Shown: in pieces, positions 41,103 to 52,704 of the stretch
Numbering within the stretch: the stretch's first letter is position 1
How the letters are laid out: each line of letters opens with the position of its first letter
Assembly: GCA_047495785.1 (NCBI GenBank)
Contig: JBLDXI010000032.1
Location: forward strand, 558,001-622,000
From: Lepidodermella squamata
Taxonomy: Eukaryota; Gastrotricha
Length of the DNA stretch: 64,000 bases
Direction: 5' to 3'
Notes under the pieces: generated by a model
The model's database searches: none
What the model was told of the DNA's origin: nothing
What the model saw: only the letters and a program-made list of their open reading frames with translations
Made by a program: the position numbers and the translations under genes

Positions 41103-42157
41103 TCATTCTACAGCTTCAGATTTCTCGTAACTCGTCGAAGGCTCGTTCAATTTGCTAGCAGCTGAGCCTGTAACCTTATTACGCCGATACATCGCCTCGG
41201 CGTACAGCCGTTTCTCAACCGCTGTTTTCAAGGCCGACTGAAACAACGCCATAGATTGCGTCTCAAAGCGCGACATTGTCTCCGCAGTTACAGCTGCTAG
41301 CAATCGATCGTCACTCGTCAATTGGCGATGAGCTTTTTTCTCCTCACATTGGCCATTCAGCTTGCCAACCTTTTCGCCCTCATTAATCCCATTATTTTGG
41401 CCATTAACGGCAAAATATTCCAGCAACTTTCGGGCAAACGTGATTGGACAACCGGAAATTTTTTCGATTTCAGCAATTGTTTTAAGCGGAATTTCGTAAC
41501 TAGGCGTGTTGCCGATGCAAACCATTCCGTTAGCATCTGGCAACTTCCCGACTAATTTTGCAGCCAGGTCTAAATGCTCGTTAGATGCCTTTCGGGAGTT
41601 TGGGTTAGACAGACCCAACTTGATCGCACTCATAATTTCAGTTTTCGCCGATTCTATCGACTCGAGTATCAGTTCTGGGAACATGAACTTAGAGATACAA
41701 CACTTGCCACGTTAATTTTTACCTGAATCATGGCTTTGGCATTGCCGCTTAGCCGGTGGGGGTTCGTATTCGTTAGGGTCGACGAGGCTGGCGACATCCT
41801 GAGGCGGTGACATGATGAAAGAAGCGCAGTTGACCAATCGCATGGCTGAGTAAATGTCGAAGTTGTTGATACCAGTCGGGGAGGTGTTGGCCGAGAAACT
41901 TCCGTGATGCATTGGCAATCGGTCGCGCAGGAAGCTACTGATACTATGAATGCTATTACTACGACTTCTCGGGTTGCTTATCAATGAATGCGATGGCGAT
42001 CCAAACGGCTTAAATGCCATAAAAAGATCTGGGTTATGTGATATTCGTTTGCTATTGAGAAGAAGCGCCTTCTGTCTTGGGGAGGCCGTATTTGTTTTTC
42101 TTTCACAGCCCTGCAGGGGAGCGTAAAAAACGTTCACATCCTAGCGCCTTAGACCAT
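41103..42157 (-). CDS. Uncharacterised protein, possible BEN-like domain
   Basis: Model: exons 42157-42155 (ATG only, in GCCGCCATGG), 42110-41723 and 41674-41103, giving 320 residues. The second junction (G|AA, 48-base intron) keeps the frame and looks sound; the one-codon first exon is tentative, and the start could instead be an internal Met. The N-terminal half is Ser/Pro-rich and disordered-looking (SRSNSIHSISSF), with a basic PPPAKRQ stretch. The C-terminal half is helical; the segment MVCIGNTPSYEIPLKTIAEI...FARKLLEYF resembles the pattern of BEN domains, which bind DNA or chromatin factors. I cannot confirm the family. No signal peptide or membrane segment, so probably nuclear or cytosolic. 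Confidence 0.55.
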
Positions 42158-43831
42158 GGCGGCAGTATTAATCATAACGTAAGGTGTATTAATTATTAAC
42201 AAAGATTCAACAAAACAGAGCCAGGTAGCGTGTTTTGTACTGTATCGATCGGCATGTGATTGATTATTCGTCAAGACTCTAGCTTGATGTGCGAGACGTG
42301 ACGATCGAGTTTGATGCTAAATAAAGCGTGTTGATTTTAGAACCGCCCAAGACATATTTGCTGCTACAGGGTAGGAATATTTTAGGAAAATCCATTATCT
42401 GTCGCGATATATCGGTTTATCGATTCGCAATTCATCAATTTATGAATTGGAAATTGTTATTTTATTTATTCTATAGCAATCGCACCAACTTCGTTGGCTG
42501 GCACGGTGCATAATTAGTTTTCATGACCTGGAAAATTTCTGAGCGAGACAGAGTCTAGGAATTTCATAAACATTGAGAGCCGAATTTGTCAGCCAGTTCT
42601 CCCAAAGTATGGATGAGCACGTGCAAATCTTAAGTATAAGGTTCCAGAACTTATTTGAGAATCGATGACCAGATTTTGCCAAAACATGGCCTTCAAATTC
42701 CAGATCTTCCACAACATCCGAATCTTCTAATATGAAGACTATTTTGCGCTATGAGCGGTCCTGCTACGAAGTGTGGTCCAGCTTGCAGATTCTATATATC
42801 GATTTTATGTATCGATTATCGATTTTACTAATCAGCCGTCCTGGAAGCAGCCGGCATCGAACATTTCTACACGTAAGTAATGGTATCAGGTAGCTGAAAT
42901 TGAACTTCAAAGGTTATGGAGGAAATTAGTACAGCGAAGATTTTACGGTTCCAGCATTAAATTTGAAGCACTATCACTAAAGTTTCACTAAATATGGTTT
43001 TTCGAATTTCACGTCTTCACTAGAATCTCAATTGTTTCGTTATCGCACGCCTAACCGATAGATCTCCATATTACGAGGATTTGCGCTATTAGTGGCCATT
43101 GTAAGAGTTAGGTATACTTCAGCCTTCAGAACCGATATATGGATTCGAAATATCGATTTTACAAATCAGTGATTTTTTTCGTCTTGGAGCTTGGAACCGA
43201 ACACCAATCATCCTTTCTCTACACCATGTGAGGCCCCATTTAGCTAAACTAATGATAAGTTAACATTAACGATCAACTAACAAAATCGCTGTCGTATTTG
43301 CGCATAGGTGGTATGAAGGTATTACAAATCCTGTAATAAACAAGTTCCTCGTTTCGATCCAAGAATTTTAGCTGATCTGTTGCGCTGTGAGATAAAAACA
43401 ATGCCAATTCATTGATTCAATAATGTGTCTCAACTCGTTTTTACAGGTCAACGTGCAAAAAAATAAAGCAAACAAGAGCTCGCATCGCAGGTTAAACTGA
43501 GAAGAAAAACAGGTTTCCCATTTTTTCCATGTAGACGCTTGGAATAATGCTGGTCACGTGGTCAACATCAGTTAATCCCTTAATTGTTAAATTGCGGTGA
43601 CTACGCACTCGCAGAATTTCACCAATGTTTACCTGCTCGTTTTTTGTAATTGCTCGTGCCGAGTTTTTGCGGCATCGTTAAATATTGACCCTGATCCGCA
43701 CATACTGCGCAACCTTGTTTACCCAACCACCTGGACGATGGCTTAAAAGGCCCACCCTTCGTTAAATTATTTGAACTTCATTACCTCATCTCAGTTTACC
43801 TTATTTTTTCCATTCATTTTTTTATCGAGCA
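42158..43831. other. Spacer between minus-strand gene and GST15
   Basis: No gene is supported over 1.7 kb. Two related segments (about 42690-42870 and 43040-43230) share an ATATCGATTTTA stretch, GCGCTAT and flanking words about 340 bases apart, suggesting an old direct duplication. No GTCGGTCAAAA element is visible before GST15. Confidence 0.5.
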
Positions 43832-44593
43832 ATGTCTGAGGGAAAGAAAGCTTGCAAGGTTAAGCTGCATTCGTTCAACGCGCGAGCTCGCGCTGAACCG
43901 ATTCGATGGCTTCTGGCCTACGCTGGAGCTGATTGGGAGGACATCCGCTACAACAAGGAAGAGTGGCCTAATGTCAAGTCAAGTATGCTTGATAATTTTA
44001 GTTTTTCGACCTTGGTCTAACTGTTTTTCTTTCAGCTATGCCTCTCGGTCAACTGCCAGTTCTGGAGGTCGAGGTTGATGGCAAAACCCACAAAATCACT
44101 CAAACCGGAACGATTATTCGCACGATTGCCCACTGGCACAAACTTGCCGGTGACTGCGACAATCTGGCACTAATCGCTGATGAGCATTTCGAGATGTTTG
44201 TTTGAACCATTCAACGACATAAATATTCTTCACTTTCTTCTCCGGTTTAGAGCACGTGAAATCGTTGAACACTCCTATGCCGCTGTTATGGAGTCAGACG
44301 ATGCGAAGCGCGAGGCTAACAAGGCCAAGTTGCACGAGGTTCTGAAGCGCAATCTGGCATTCATGGAGCACCGCGTCCAGGAGCACAAAGAAACGGCTTT
44401 GGCTGACGGTCAAAGGCACTTGTACTCCGCTGTTTGCCTTGCGTCGATCTTTGAGGGTCTCCGCGACCACAAGCTGGTAGAACAGGAGCAGGTCGAGCGT
44501 GACTACCCTGGCATTGCGAAGATTGTCAAGCACATTGTCGAGTCGCCTGAGATCGAGAAGTACTTGGCGAATCGTCCCAAGTTCGACCCTTGA
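43832..44593 (+). CDS. Divergent sigma-like GST lacking the catalytic Tyr (GST15)
   Basis: Exons 43832-43982, 44036-44195 and 44251-44593 give 217 residues. In KLHSFNARARAEPIRW the catalytic Tyr is Ser and the following Gly-Arg is Ala-Arg. The glutathione Gln-Ser is Gln-Thr (ITQTGTIIRT). Intron 1 is phase 1 after codon 50, exactly the GST9 position once the 7-residue longer N-terminus of GST9 is allowed for. Intron 2 splits the linker helix (ADEHFEI-AREIVEHSYA). It sits 13.8 kb outside the main array. AATAAA at 44848-44853. The protein probably has a binding or other non-classical role. Confidence 0.88.
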
Positions 44594-45170
44594 GGTCACA
44601 GCACACGTGGCTATTCTCAACTGCCAAAAACTTGAAACACTGACTGAAGAAAATGAACTTCTTTCCCCATGCAGATCCCTAATTTCAAGATTTAGAATTT
44701 GCACAAAATTTGCAGAGTTACAGCAAAAAAAGGAGTGCCACTGAGAATATGTTCAGGGCAGGAAGTACCTATCTACTTATTCAAGATTAAGACAACTTAA
44801 ATGAACATTCCTAAGCCAATAAGACGAGATAGCTTTGCCCTTGCCGGAATAAACTATATCTTCACCTGCACGTAAAAACATATTGGCTTATTTTCATTGA
44901 ATTTAGCTCATAAGATTTAAAGCTACATTTCTGTTTCTCCTCGTCAGAGGAATGTCAGTATGGAGACTTGCGATAGCGGAACATAGAACGCAGAAAGACC
45001 AGATTTTCAACTCAGAAGTGGCTTCACATCCGTAGACAGATGCGATAAGACTAGTTTTATCCCTTTTTTTCATTCTATATTTTCCCATTGCGATGGAACT
45101 ACAACGGGTTCAAAATTTTGGCGAGCATAAATTCACGATAATTTCATCTTAGGATACATTGATGTGTAAG
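44594..45170. other. Spacer between GST15 and 7TM receptor
   Basis: Convergent spacer holding the 3' ends of both genes; nothing else recognised. Confidence 0.6.
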
Positions 45171-46495
45171 TTAGGCGTGGTCATTTTGATAACTTGGAAC
45201 TAAGGGATATTCGCTTTCGTTCTCAGGCATAATCACGTCTTCTAAAACAGATTCTCGAGCCGAAATAGCCAAGTTTTTGCGCGTGAGACGTCGCCCGAAA
45301 CGGAGTAGATCGTTGGTGAATCCCGGGCGGACGCACTGAATAACTGGGGCTATGGCTGTTTCGAAGTTGAACGTTAGGAGGAACATTTTATGCATCGGAG
45401 CTGACAGAATATTCGGCCCATCCGATGCCCAGAGTAATGTAAATATTAGCGACGTGAAGATAGGAATGTGAAAAGCTGAAAAAGCGACAAACGAAATCAG
45501 TGACTGCATCATGTAGAACATTTCGCGACGCTGCCAGGTGACTAACAGCTTGTTGTTCCGAATCGCAATTTTATCGGCCGAATCTCCAGTTGGCGTTCGA
45601 CTCCTTGGAAATAACTGCGCATTAACAGCCCGTAGCTTAGTGAAAATCAGCCTTAGATAAGGAACCTATAAGGAACTAAAGTTAAGCTGTGATAAAGCTA
45701 ACAAACCAATAGTTGTAAGCGATCAGGTTATTGGGAATCAAGATTGCACATAAACTGAATGCAATGGCTGATAGCAACGAGGTGTCGATGTTTTCGGCCA
45801 AACGATATTCGAAATTGCCACAAAGCCTCACAGCCGTGCCATTATTGAGACCCGGCACCACTACCGTTTCAACCGCCATGCTGTTGAATGGATAGATAGC
45901 ATCGATCCCGAAAGCAACGAATGAGAGAATTGCGGAAATTAAGGCCCATCCTAAAACCTAAAACCTAATAGACCTTAAAAACTGTGATAGAACTCGCAAA
46001 ATATCCGAATCTTGCCCTTTTAGTATTGGCTGGATAGTTTGGGTTGTTTGATAACAAGCACAGCCTGCGCTCGTAGCTGATCAACATGAAGATCCAAGTT
46101 CCGAGGATTCCGGTCGAACCCGATATCCAAAACATTGCCGTGCACAACTCGTCACTAGCTTCCCAAAACCCAGTTCTTACTGGTACCCAAATGTTTACGG
46201 TTTGCACGATTCCATGCACTATCGAACAAGTGGCAACTAGCGCGGTCAGAATGAGAAAATCTCGTCGCACATTCCTTTTGTAGTAGACAATCAGGTTGGT
46301 GAAATTAGTCACAATAATGAGTATCGCCATTGCCAAGTAAGCGATCGGGAATCTTAAACGTTCCCTAACCGTGGTTTTGCTTAAGTCATGGAACCATCCG
46401 ATGAAATATGGTCTTGGTTCGTGGTAGCCACGGTTCGGCAGAATAGCCATAACCCACGCCTCGCCGATGTAGGCTGGATGAGAAGATGCATTCAT
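45171..46495 (-). CDS. Orphan rhodopsin-like seven-transmembrane receptor
   Basis: Exons 46495-45994, 45950-45703 and 45665-45171 (introns 43 and 37 bases) give 414 residues. Seven hydrophobic segments are visible: IAYLAMAILIIVTNF; FLILTALVATCSIVHGIV; LCTAMFWISGSTGILGTWIF; WALISAILSFVAFGIDAI; LLSAIAFSLCAILIPNNLIA; MMQSLISFVAFSAFHIPIF; and a seventh ending ETAIAPVIQCVRPG. A Cys at the top of TM3 and one in loop 2 (VRLCGNF) could form the usual disulfide. The DRY motif is YERRL, and the NPxxY motif is APVIQ, both unusual. N-terminal NxS sites and no signal peptide. Ligand unknown. The first splice (A|GA, giving YFARWALIS) is inferred from frame and hydrophobicity. Confidence 0.75.
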
Positions 46496-48010
46496 TTTCC
46501 CTAAGTTGAATAACTAATCTAAGTTAAAATCAAACTGGACTTGCTCAAGCCAGGTGTTTGAAAGCACTTGGACCAAAATTTCCGACTAAGACATGCGAAT
46601 CGAAAGGGAAATGTCCTTCCGCTTCGTGAATTCCGCTAATTAATTTCCATATATCTATTATTTCACATTAGGGAATAGCTAGCATACAGTCGTGCTATCA
46701 TTCAGAAAGGGAGCACAACCGAATTATGTACCACAGGCGTCTAGTTTTTTAGGTCTAATTGGCCGAGACTCGTCAGTTTTTTAGCTTTTTATTTCTGGCT
46801 TTTTCATTACGATTACGCCGCGAGCGGAGAGAGCATTACGGGCAAGGATTTTTCGGCCGAGTGGCAAAAGAGTGTTCTATTTGCGAGGCAACGATCGATG
46901 ATTATCAAATGCCAAATCGAGCGAAGGGCGAACTATTTACTGATCTATTTATGGTGAACATGTCGTTCGCGTCGTTAGATCAGGTTCATTTCATGTATCT
47001 ATGGCAAATAAAAATTCATGTGACCTAACAGTTACAAGGGAACAAAATTCACGGGAAAATGCTGGCATGTAGGTATATATTTAGTCTCAATTTTCAATTG
47101 TTTGGAAATTCCAAAAATATCCATGCAGTATTCAAGAAATTGATCAATTTGGATATCCTTGGTCTCGAAATGAATATGATGAATGAATACATTATGTTAC
47201 ATGTCTATTTTGACAAATTTTCACGCTTTATAACTCGGCAAAAGTGACCGCTCGTGGTTCCATCTGTGGAGTTATCGCCTTCCTTATGCCTTCCTTTTGC
47301 AACTATCAGCAAATATCACATACGGAGTGCGAAGTGTGTAAAAGAAGCCCATGCAAGGGGTGTCACTGAGATTGAGATGGCTAATTTCGCGTCGATTTTT
47401 TTGTATTCTAAATTTTTTGCGTCAGCTAATGCGTAAAGCGAATAAACTTTCGATTTTCATGTGAGGATTACTTTACTTGTTTGTTACTCATGATTGATCT
47501 TAATAAGGTAGTGAAGTTGAATGCATTAGAAAATTGCTGTCACTTGACATTGGCTTATTTCCGCCGTCCACCATGCCAGCCACAACGCATCAATGACCGC
47601 GCAGCATCGGCGGACAGATACATTTATCAGGCAATATAATAATTTGTTGTTTGTTGTTTGTGGCCCTGTCAATAATCGATTTGCATACACACATGTGAGT
47701 GGGCGCACACACTCACTGTTAATTTGCGATTATTACACGGTGGCGCAGTAAATAAATCAACCAGAAATACAGTAACGGCGCGCGCTCGCTCTGTCATTTC
47801 ACTCTCAAGTGTGTAAGCACTTAGCGGGCGGCATTTCAATTTCGGGCAAATGCAAGAAGCTTGATGCTCGCTATTAGAGCTAATGCAGGTGTCAAATTCA
47901 AATCTGCGGCGACTCTCAAAATCAAAGCCGCTCTCGGCGTTTGACCAGCTGCTACTCAGTACAATTTCGGCCAAAGCACTTTGCAGGGCCTCGGAACACT
48001 CCAAAAGTTA
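46496..48010. other. Spacer between 7TM receptor and nicotinic subunit
   Basis: 1.5 kb, divergent promoters, no gene supported. The 111-codon minus-strand frame at 47669-48004 has no family features. Confidence 0.55.
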
Positions 48011-50852
48011 ATGGGCTGGATTTACCTGTTTCTACTCCTTCTAAATGTCAAGTGGATTTTCGCAGCTGAGATCCATGAACACGAGTCCCTCGAATCCGCT
48101 ATAAGTGAGTTTTAATTTCAATTCATAATGTTCTTCAAATTGATCATTTCAGAGGAGCATGGTGTAGAAGTGGTCAACATAGCCCTCAGCGCTGAAAAGC
48201 GACTAATTAAGCAGTTGATGGATAACTACACTGTGGATGGGAAATTCGGAAGGCCCATCAAATCAATGTGAGTTCACTTATTTTAAGGTGGATGGATTGC
48301 TAGATCTCTATCAATATAGGAATAAGACCCTGAAAGTTGGCTACGGCATCAGCCTTATTCAAATCATGAATGTTGATGCCAAGGATCAGGTCCTGACGAC
48401 AAACATATGGTGCAAATATGTAAGTTGGATGAATGATATCTAGAAAGCCATTGTAATATATTTCTTCCGTTTCAGAAATGGCAAGATGAATCACTGCAAT
48501 GGGTTTGAAATCGTATATTGATTCGATTTTGAATTCAACTTTTGTATTTTAGGATCCAAAAAATCATGGCAATATCACCATAGTTAGAGTCCCGATAACC
48601 CATATTTGGAAGCCAGACTTTGTTCTTTACAACTACGCCGATGAGCGATTAACCGAGCAGCGCAACACAATGGCATTAGTCGATCCTATAGGAACGGTCA
48701 CTTACATTCCACCCGTGATTTTCAAAAGCTCATGCGCTATCGATACGACGAATTTCCCGTTCGATGAGCAAACTTGTCACATGAAATTCGGCTCTTGGAC
48801 TTACAACGGCAACGCGCTCGATCCGTACTTCATGGACGGGAAGGAATTTATTGATCTGAGTGAATACATGCCGTCTCAGGAATGGATCATTCTTGAACAT
48901 AATGCCAAGAAAAATGTTCACATCTACGAGGTAATTTGTTGGATTAATGATGCAATCTTTAAATTTTGCCATTCAGTGTTGTCCGAATGAGCCGTATCCG
49001 GATTTAACGTTTTACCTCAAATTGCGCCGCCGAGCGACGTTCTACAGCTATACCCTGGTATTGCCTTGCGTTCTTTTATCCTTCATCACAATGGTGCTTT
49101 TCATGCTGCCTCCGGAGACACCGGCGAAGATGCTTCTCGGGATCAACATTTACATCGCCTTCTTCATGCTGCTACTTCTTTTGAAAGAATCAACCCCGCC
49201 AACAGCAAAACGCATTCCAATATTAGGTCCGCCTTAATAAAACTAAGATTGTTCATCCAACGTAAAATTTCCTCTAGGAGCCTATTATTGCTTCAACATG
49301 GTGATGACCACGTGTTCCACTTTTTTCTGCGCTATACTGGTCGACATGCATTACCGGGCTGACAAGCGAAATCCACCTAGTAGATGGATAACTTACGTAA
49401 ATTTTAGAAAAATCTGTGTAATTTTAGTGAAATTTTGGTACTTTTATAGATAATAATTGAGGTGATTGCAAAAGCAATGCTTATCCACATTCCACCCAAC
49501 ATAGCACGATTCATCCATGACCAAAAAGAGCGCAGCCGTAAGAGGAGCACTGTCCGAAAAATCCTTCGCCTACGAAATCGAAGTGGCAGCGTCGTGAAAC
49601 ATCGAACACTAGTGACTCTGAAGGAGAGCATCTTGGAAATTCCGGAGCAAATGTGTGACTGCGTTGTTGTTCGAATTCACGAGTCTGACAGCCAGCCTGA
49701 CAGCAGGAAGACAAGCGTGCCAACCAACGTTTTCGACTCCACCGGAGCCAACGAGTTTCCTGTACCAAAGATCACGGTTAATGACGATGATGAGGATGAT
49801 GAATCATCTAGCAGTCAGGATTCTGGGAACAAATCTAACGCATCTCGTCGCCTGTTTGAGAACGAATCGACTTCAAGTGATGAATTCCTGCCATCCTGCA
49901 TTAGAAAAGACCGCGGGCCTGATACTTTGAACATACCAGGGAGATTCAGCGAGCAGAAAACTGACTTCCTAGGGCCATCAAATAAGTCCTATCGCAGCAG
50001 TTTCTCAGTTCCGGTACGAACTAGGGACAGCCAGGAGGAGGCCAGGCGGCGGTTGAGGGGGTCAAGCGTCACTATCTCCCCATTGAAACGAGGTGTATTT
50101 GTCGGAGCGACGGTGGATTCACGCCGTTATGGACCTCAGCGGCAGAGATCAAACAGTGCTAGGTTGTCAACAATTGATAGCTCCGCATCAGGCCGTGACA
50201 GCAGTTCTAACAGCAGAGTTGAAATTCGAAAGTTCATCAGCGCGAGGGATCCAGCTCCTGTGATTCGTCATTCGTTCAGCCACAGGGGGGTAATGCCTTC
50301 AACTTCATTCGACAAGAAGCACTACAACAAATTTGAGGTAAGTACCTTTAACTGTGAAATTTGAATGAAAAATCAAGCATTTCTCTTCAGATGCACTCGA
50401 CTCCGTCTTCACCTGCTGCCGATATGCTTAATTCCGTGCTTCATAAGCTTGATAGGCAGATTCTGGCGCTGTCGGCTCAGAATTCCGGAGAAATCTTAGG
50501 ATCAGCCCGATCCGCACCTGCTGTGTTGCAGAGTGAGCGATCTCATCGTCGAAAGGCTATAGCGCCGGCCGCTCATTACGACCCTGAGCAGTATGCACTA
50601 GCGATTCGGGTTGAAATCATGACAATCCGCGAGATGCTTGCTCGCTTCATTGCAAAAATGGCTGATAAGGATACGCATAAGCGGAGTGCTGAGGTCTGGC
50701 GCATGATTTCAATGGTTCTCGACCGAGTATTTCTGTTTGGTTACATTCTATCGATGATTTACTCGCTCACAGCCTTGTTTCCACAACGGCCGCCTGAATT
50801 GGCTGATAATGCACGTTATCCCAACGGAACTCTCATTCTCGACGATGAGTGA
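48011..50852 (+). CDS. Alpha-type nicotinic acetylcholine receptor-like subunit with PAK pore motif
   Basis: Nine exons: 48011-48104, 48153-48267, 48320-48419, 48476-48502, 48553-48930, 48977-49226, 49278-49396, 49450-50337 and 50391-50852, about 810 residues (806 if exon 8 starts at 49462). A signal peptide is followed by a ligand domain with EKRLIKQL, the Cys-loop CAIDTTNFPFDEQTC and the vicinal cysteines YECCPNEPYPDL that define alpha subunits. TM1 to TM3 follow, then a long Ser-rich, acidic cytoplasmic loop (about 350 residues), and TM4 (RVFLFGYILSMIYSLTALF). At the pore entrance, GEK of cation channels is PAK (PETPAKM), a change associated with anion selectivity. The 9' residue of M2 is Ile rather than Leu. 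Poly(A) signal at 50893. Its 3' end is duplicated at 54.9 kb. Confidence 0.87.
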
Positions 50853-51413
50853 TGCATTCCATAAGTTATCATCAACTGTCGAAGCTGACGGTAATAAAAT
50901 AATAAATTCCCACATGGTTGGTTATTTTTTGCTTCAATGGTAAATGTGTTTCCGCCCGTAGTTTCCGCCTTGTGTTTCGGGCAGAAACTCGATTTCTGCC
51001 CTCAACACCGTTAAGGATTCCTTAATTTTCTTATCGTTCACCAAAAGATTATCTTGAAATATCGCAGCTCGTATCGACTAACCTAGTTCAACCCGAATTA
51101 GCTGCCTGGGAATCGCGTTTGATTAATTTTGCTGGGTAATTTAGCATGTCATTATAGTTAGATTGTTTATGATTAGGTGTAGAAAACCGACTGGGAATGA
51201 TCGATGTCAGAATAAATTGGTTCACATTTAGGTTGATTTTTCGTTCCTTTCGAGCAGACAGAGGTCTTGTGGTCATATGGTATATTTTCAACATGGACTT
51301 TCGACAAAATGTAAGGACAGCGCGGGAGCATGTTTTGTTGAAACGAAACGAACGAAAAACTTTTTTATTTAAAAAGAAAAAAAAGGATTAGGATATTTGC
51401 CATTCATCAGCAC
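50853..51413. other. Convergent spacer between receptor subunit and nuclear receptor 1
   Basis: 3' ends of both genes and A/T-rich sequence. Nothing else recognised. Confidence 0.6.
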
Positions 51414-52704
51414 TTAACAGCCGTTTTGTTCTGGGGATGGTCTCATTTTGTCAAAGAAAAATTTCGAAAATATCTCTCGGGAAATTGGATCGGATCGGTG
51501 CAGTAACGCGTTTGAGTCCACAAGCGTAACTATCCGCTGAAAATGGCGCCCCATGGCTAGTTTGAGTTGATCAGCTAGCATAAGAGCCAACTTTGCCTTT
51601 TCCTTGCTCCCCAACGAAATAGCCAAATATTCCTCCGCTGCCATCCTATATCGCCCTCCATTGCCTGAATCTATACGAAGAGAGCATGAGATCTCCGAGA
51701 TCTCCAAGGTTTTAGCATCAACTTACCGTTAAAAAAGACATATGCACAGAGCAATGCCATGTCAGCTTTTGTGAGTGGGCCCAGCTCTTTGAATCGGCTA
51801 TGAATATTTTCTAAATCTTCGATTGCCATCTAGCATGGGCTGTCTGATGACAATTGCGTTTTAAATAATATAAAAAGCTTACAATTATGAACGGAAACAA
51901 TTGAATCAGTTTTGCTTGCGGATGCTGACTTAGACCGTAGAAGAAAAGACCGCAAGTGCCGTCCCCCGCATCCAAAAACTTCAGCATTGCGATAGACATA
52001 AATGATTTGCTGAAATATTGGCATCTTTCATGAATGGTGAGATTTGAATATCCAGATAACGAGCGAACGAAATGGCTGGTTAGCAAGGAAAACCGACGGG
52101 TACGATATTCCCTTGCCCAGCCGATGAGTTCCTCCCGGCTATGTAATGCCTCACCCGCTTTTCCCATCTCCTTTGCCTGTTAAAAAGTTCTTGGAATTTA
52201 CTTGCAATAAAATGTCAGTAAAACCTACGATTTCCAGTAATTTATCCAAGATTGAGTAAGCGTTGACTGTCGAACGAAGATCATACTCTTTTTTAACTAA
52301 GGCATGTTGTATTGGTTGATCAATAATGGCTGTGTTCTTTCTTGGGGAACAATGTTTCTGCCTCGCGGCTTCTATAAGTGCTTCACATTTTTTATAGCGA
52401 CAAGCAGAGCACAACTTTGACTCCGACTTAACATCTGTTTTGCAATTTCCTTTCCCCCACCAGCAGTGGTATTCACGGTTTTTAGCTTGATAATAAAATT
52501 TCTGAAACGGAAAACGATACATCCGATCCGGGTGAAAATAAGTATAATTTCTTTTTACCTTGCAAGGGTCACACATGACAATACCTAGTCGAACTGCATT
52601 GGCCACTCTACCACAAATCTGTCAAAGGAATCAGAAATCCTGATGTGGAGATCGAACAGCTTCAAAGAACCTACGTCGCACGCTTGTTTAAAGGTTGTAG
52701 ACAT
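51414..52704 (-). CDS. Divergent nuclear receptor 1
   Basis: Exons 52704-52675, 52618-52559, 52501-52229, 52176-51883, 51829-51727 and 51670-51414 give 338 residues; all introns are 52-57 bases. The DNA-binding domain starts almost at the N-terminus: CDIC...CDPC forms finger 1 and C(x6)C(x10)CSAC finger 2, ending RYKKCEALI as in many nematode-type receptors. The recognition helix is CDPCKKFYYQ, where most receptors have CEGCKGFF or CRACAAFF. A helical ligand-binding domain follows (LSGYSNLTIHERC; FKELGPLTKADMALLCAYVFF). It should be a nuclear, ligand- or constitutively regulated transcription factor. The ligand is unknown, and no clear AF-2 helix is seen at the end. A second intact copy lies at 55524-56753. 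Confidence 0.85.

Noticed and set aside
47669-48004. A 111-codon minus-strand frame before the nicotinic subunit gene.
   Set aside because: No family features and no splice partner; it covers the likely promoter.
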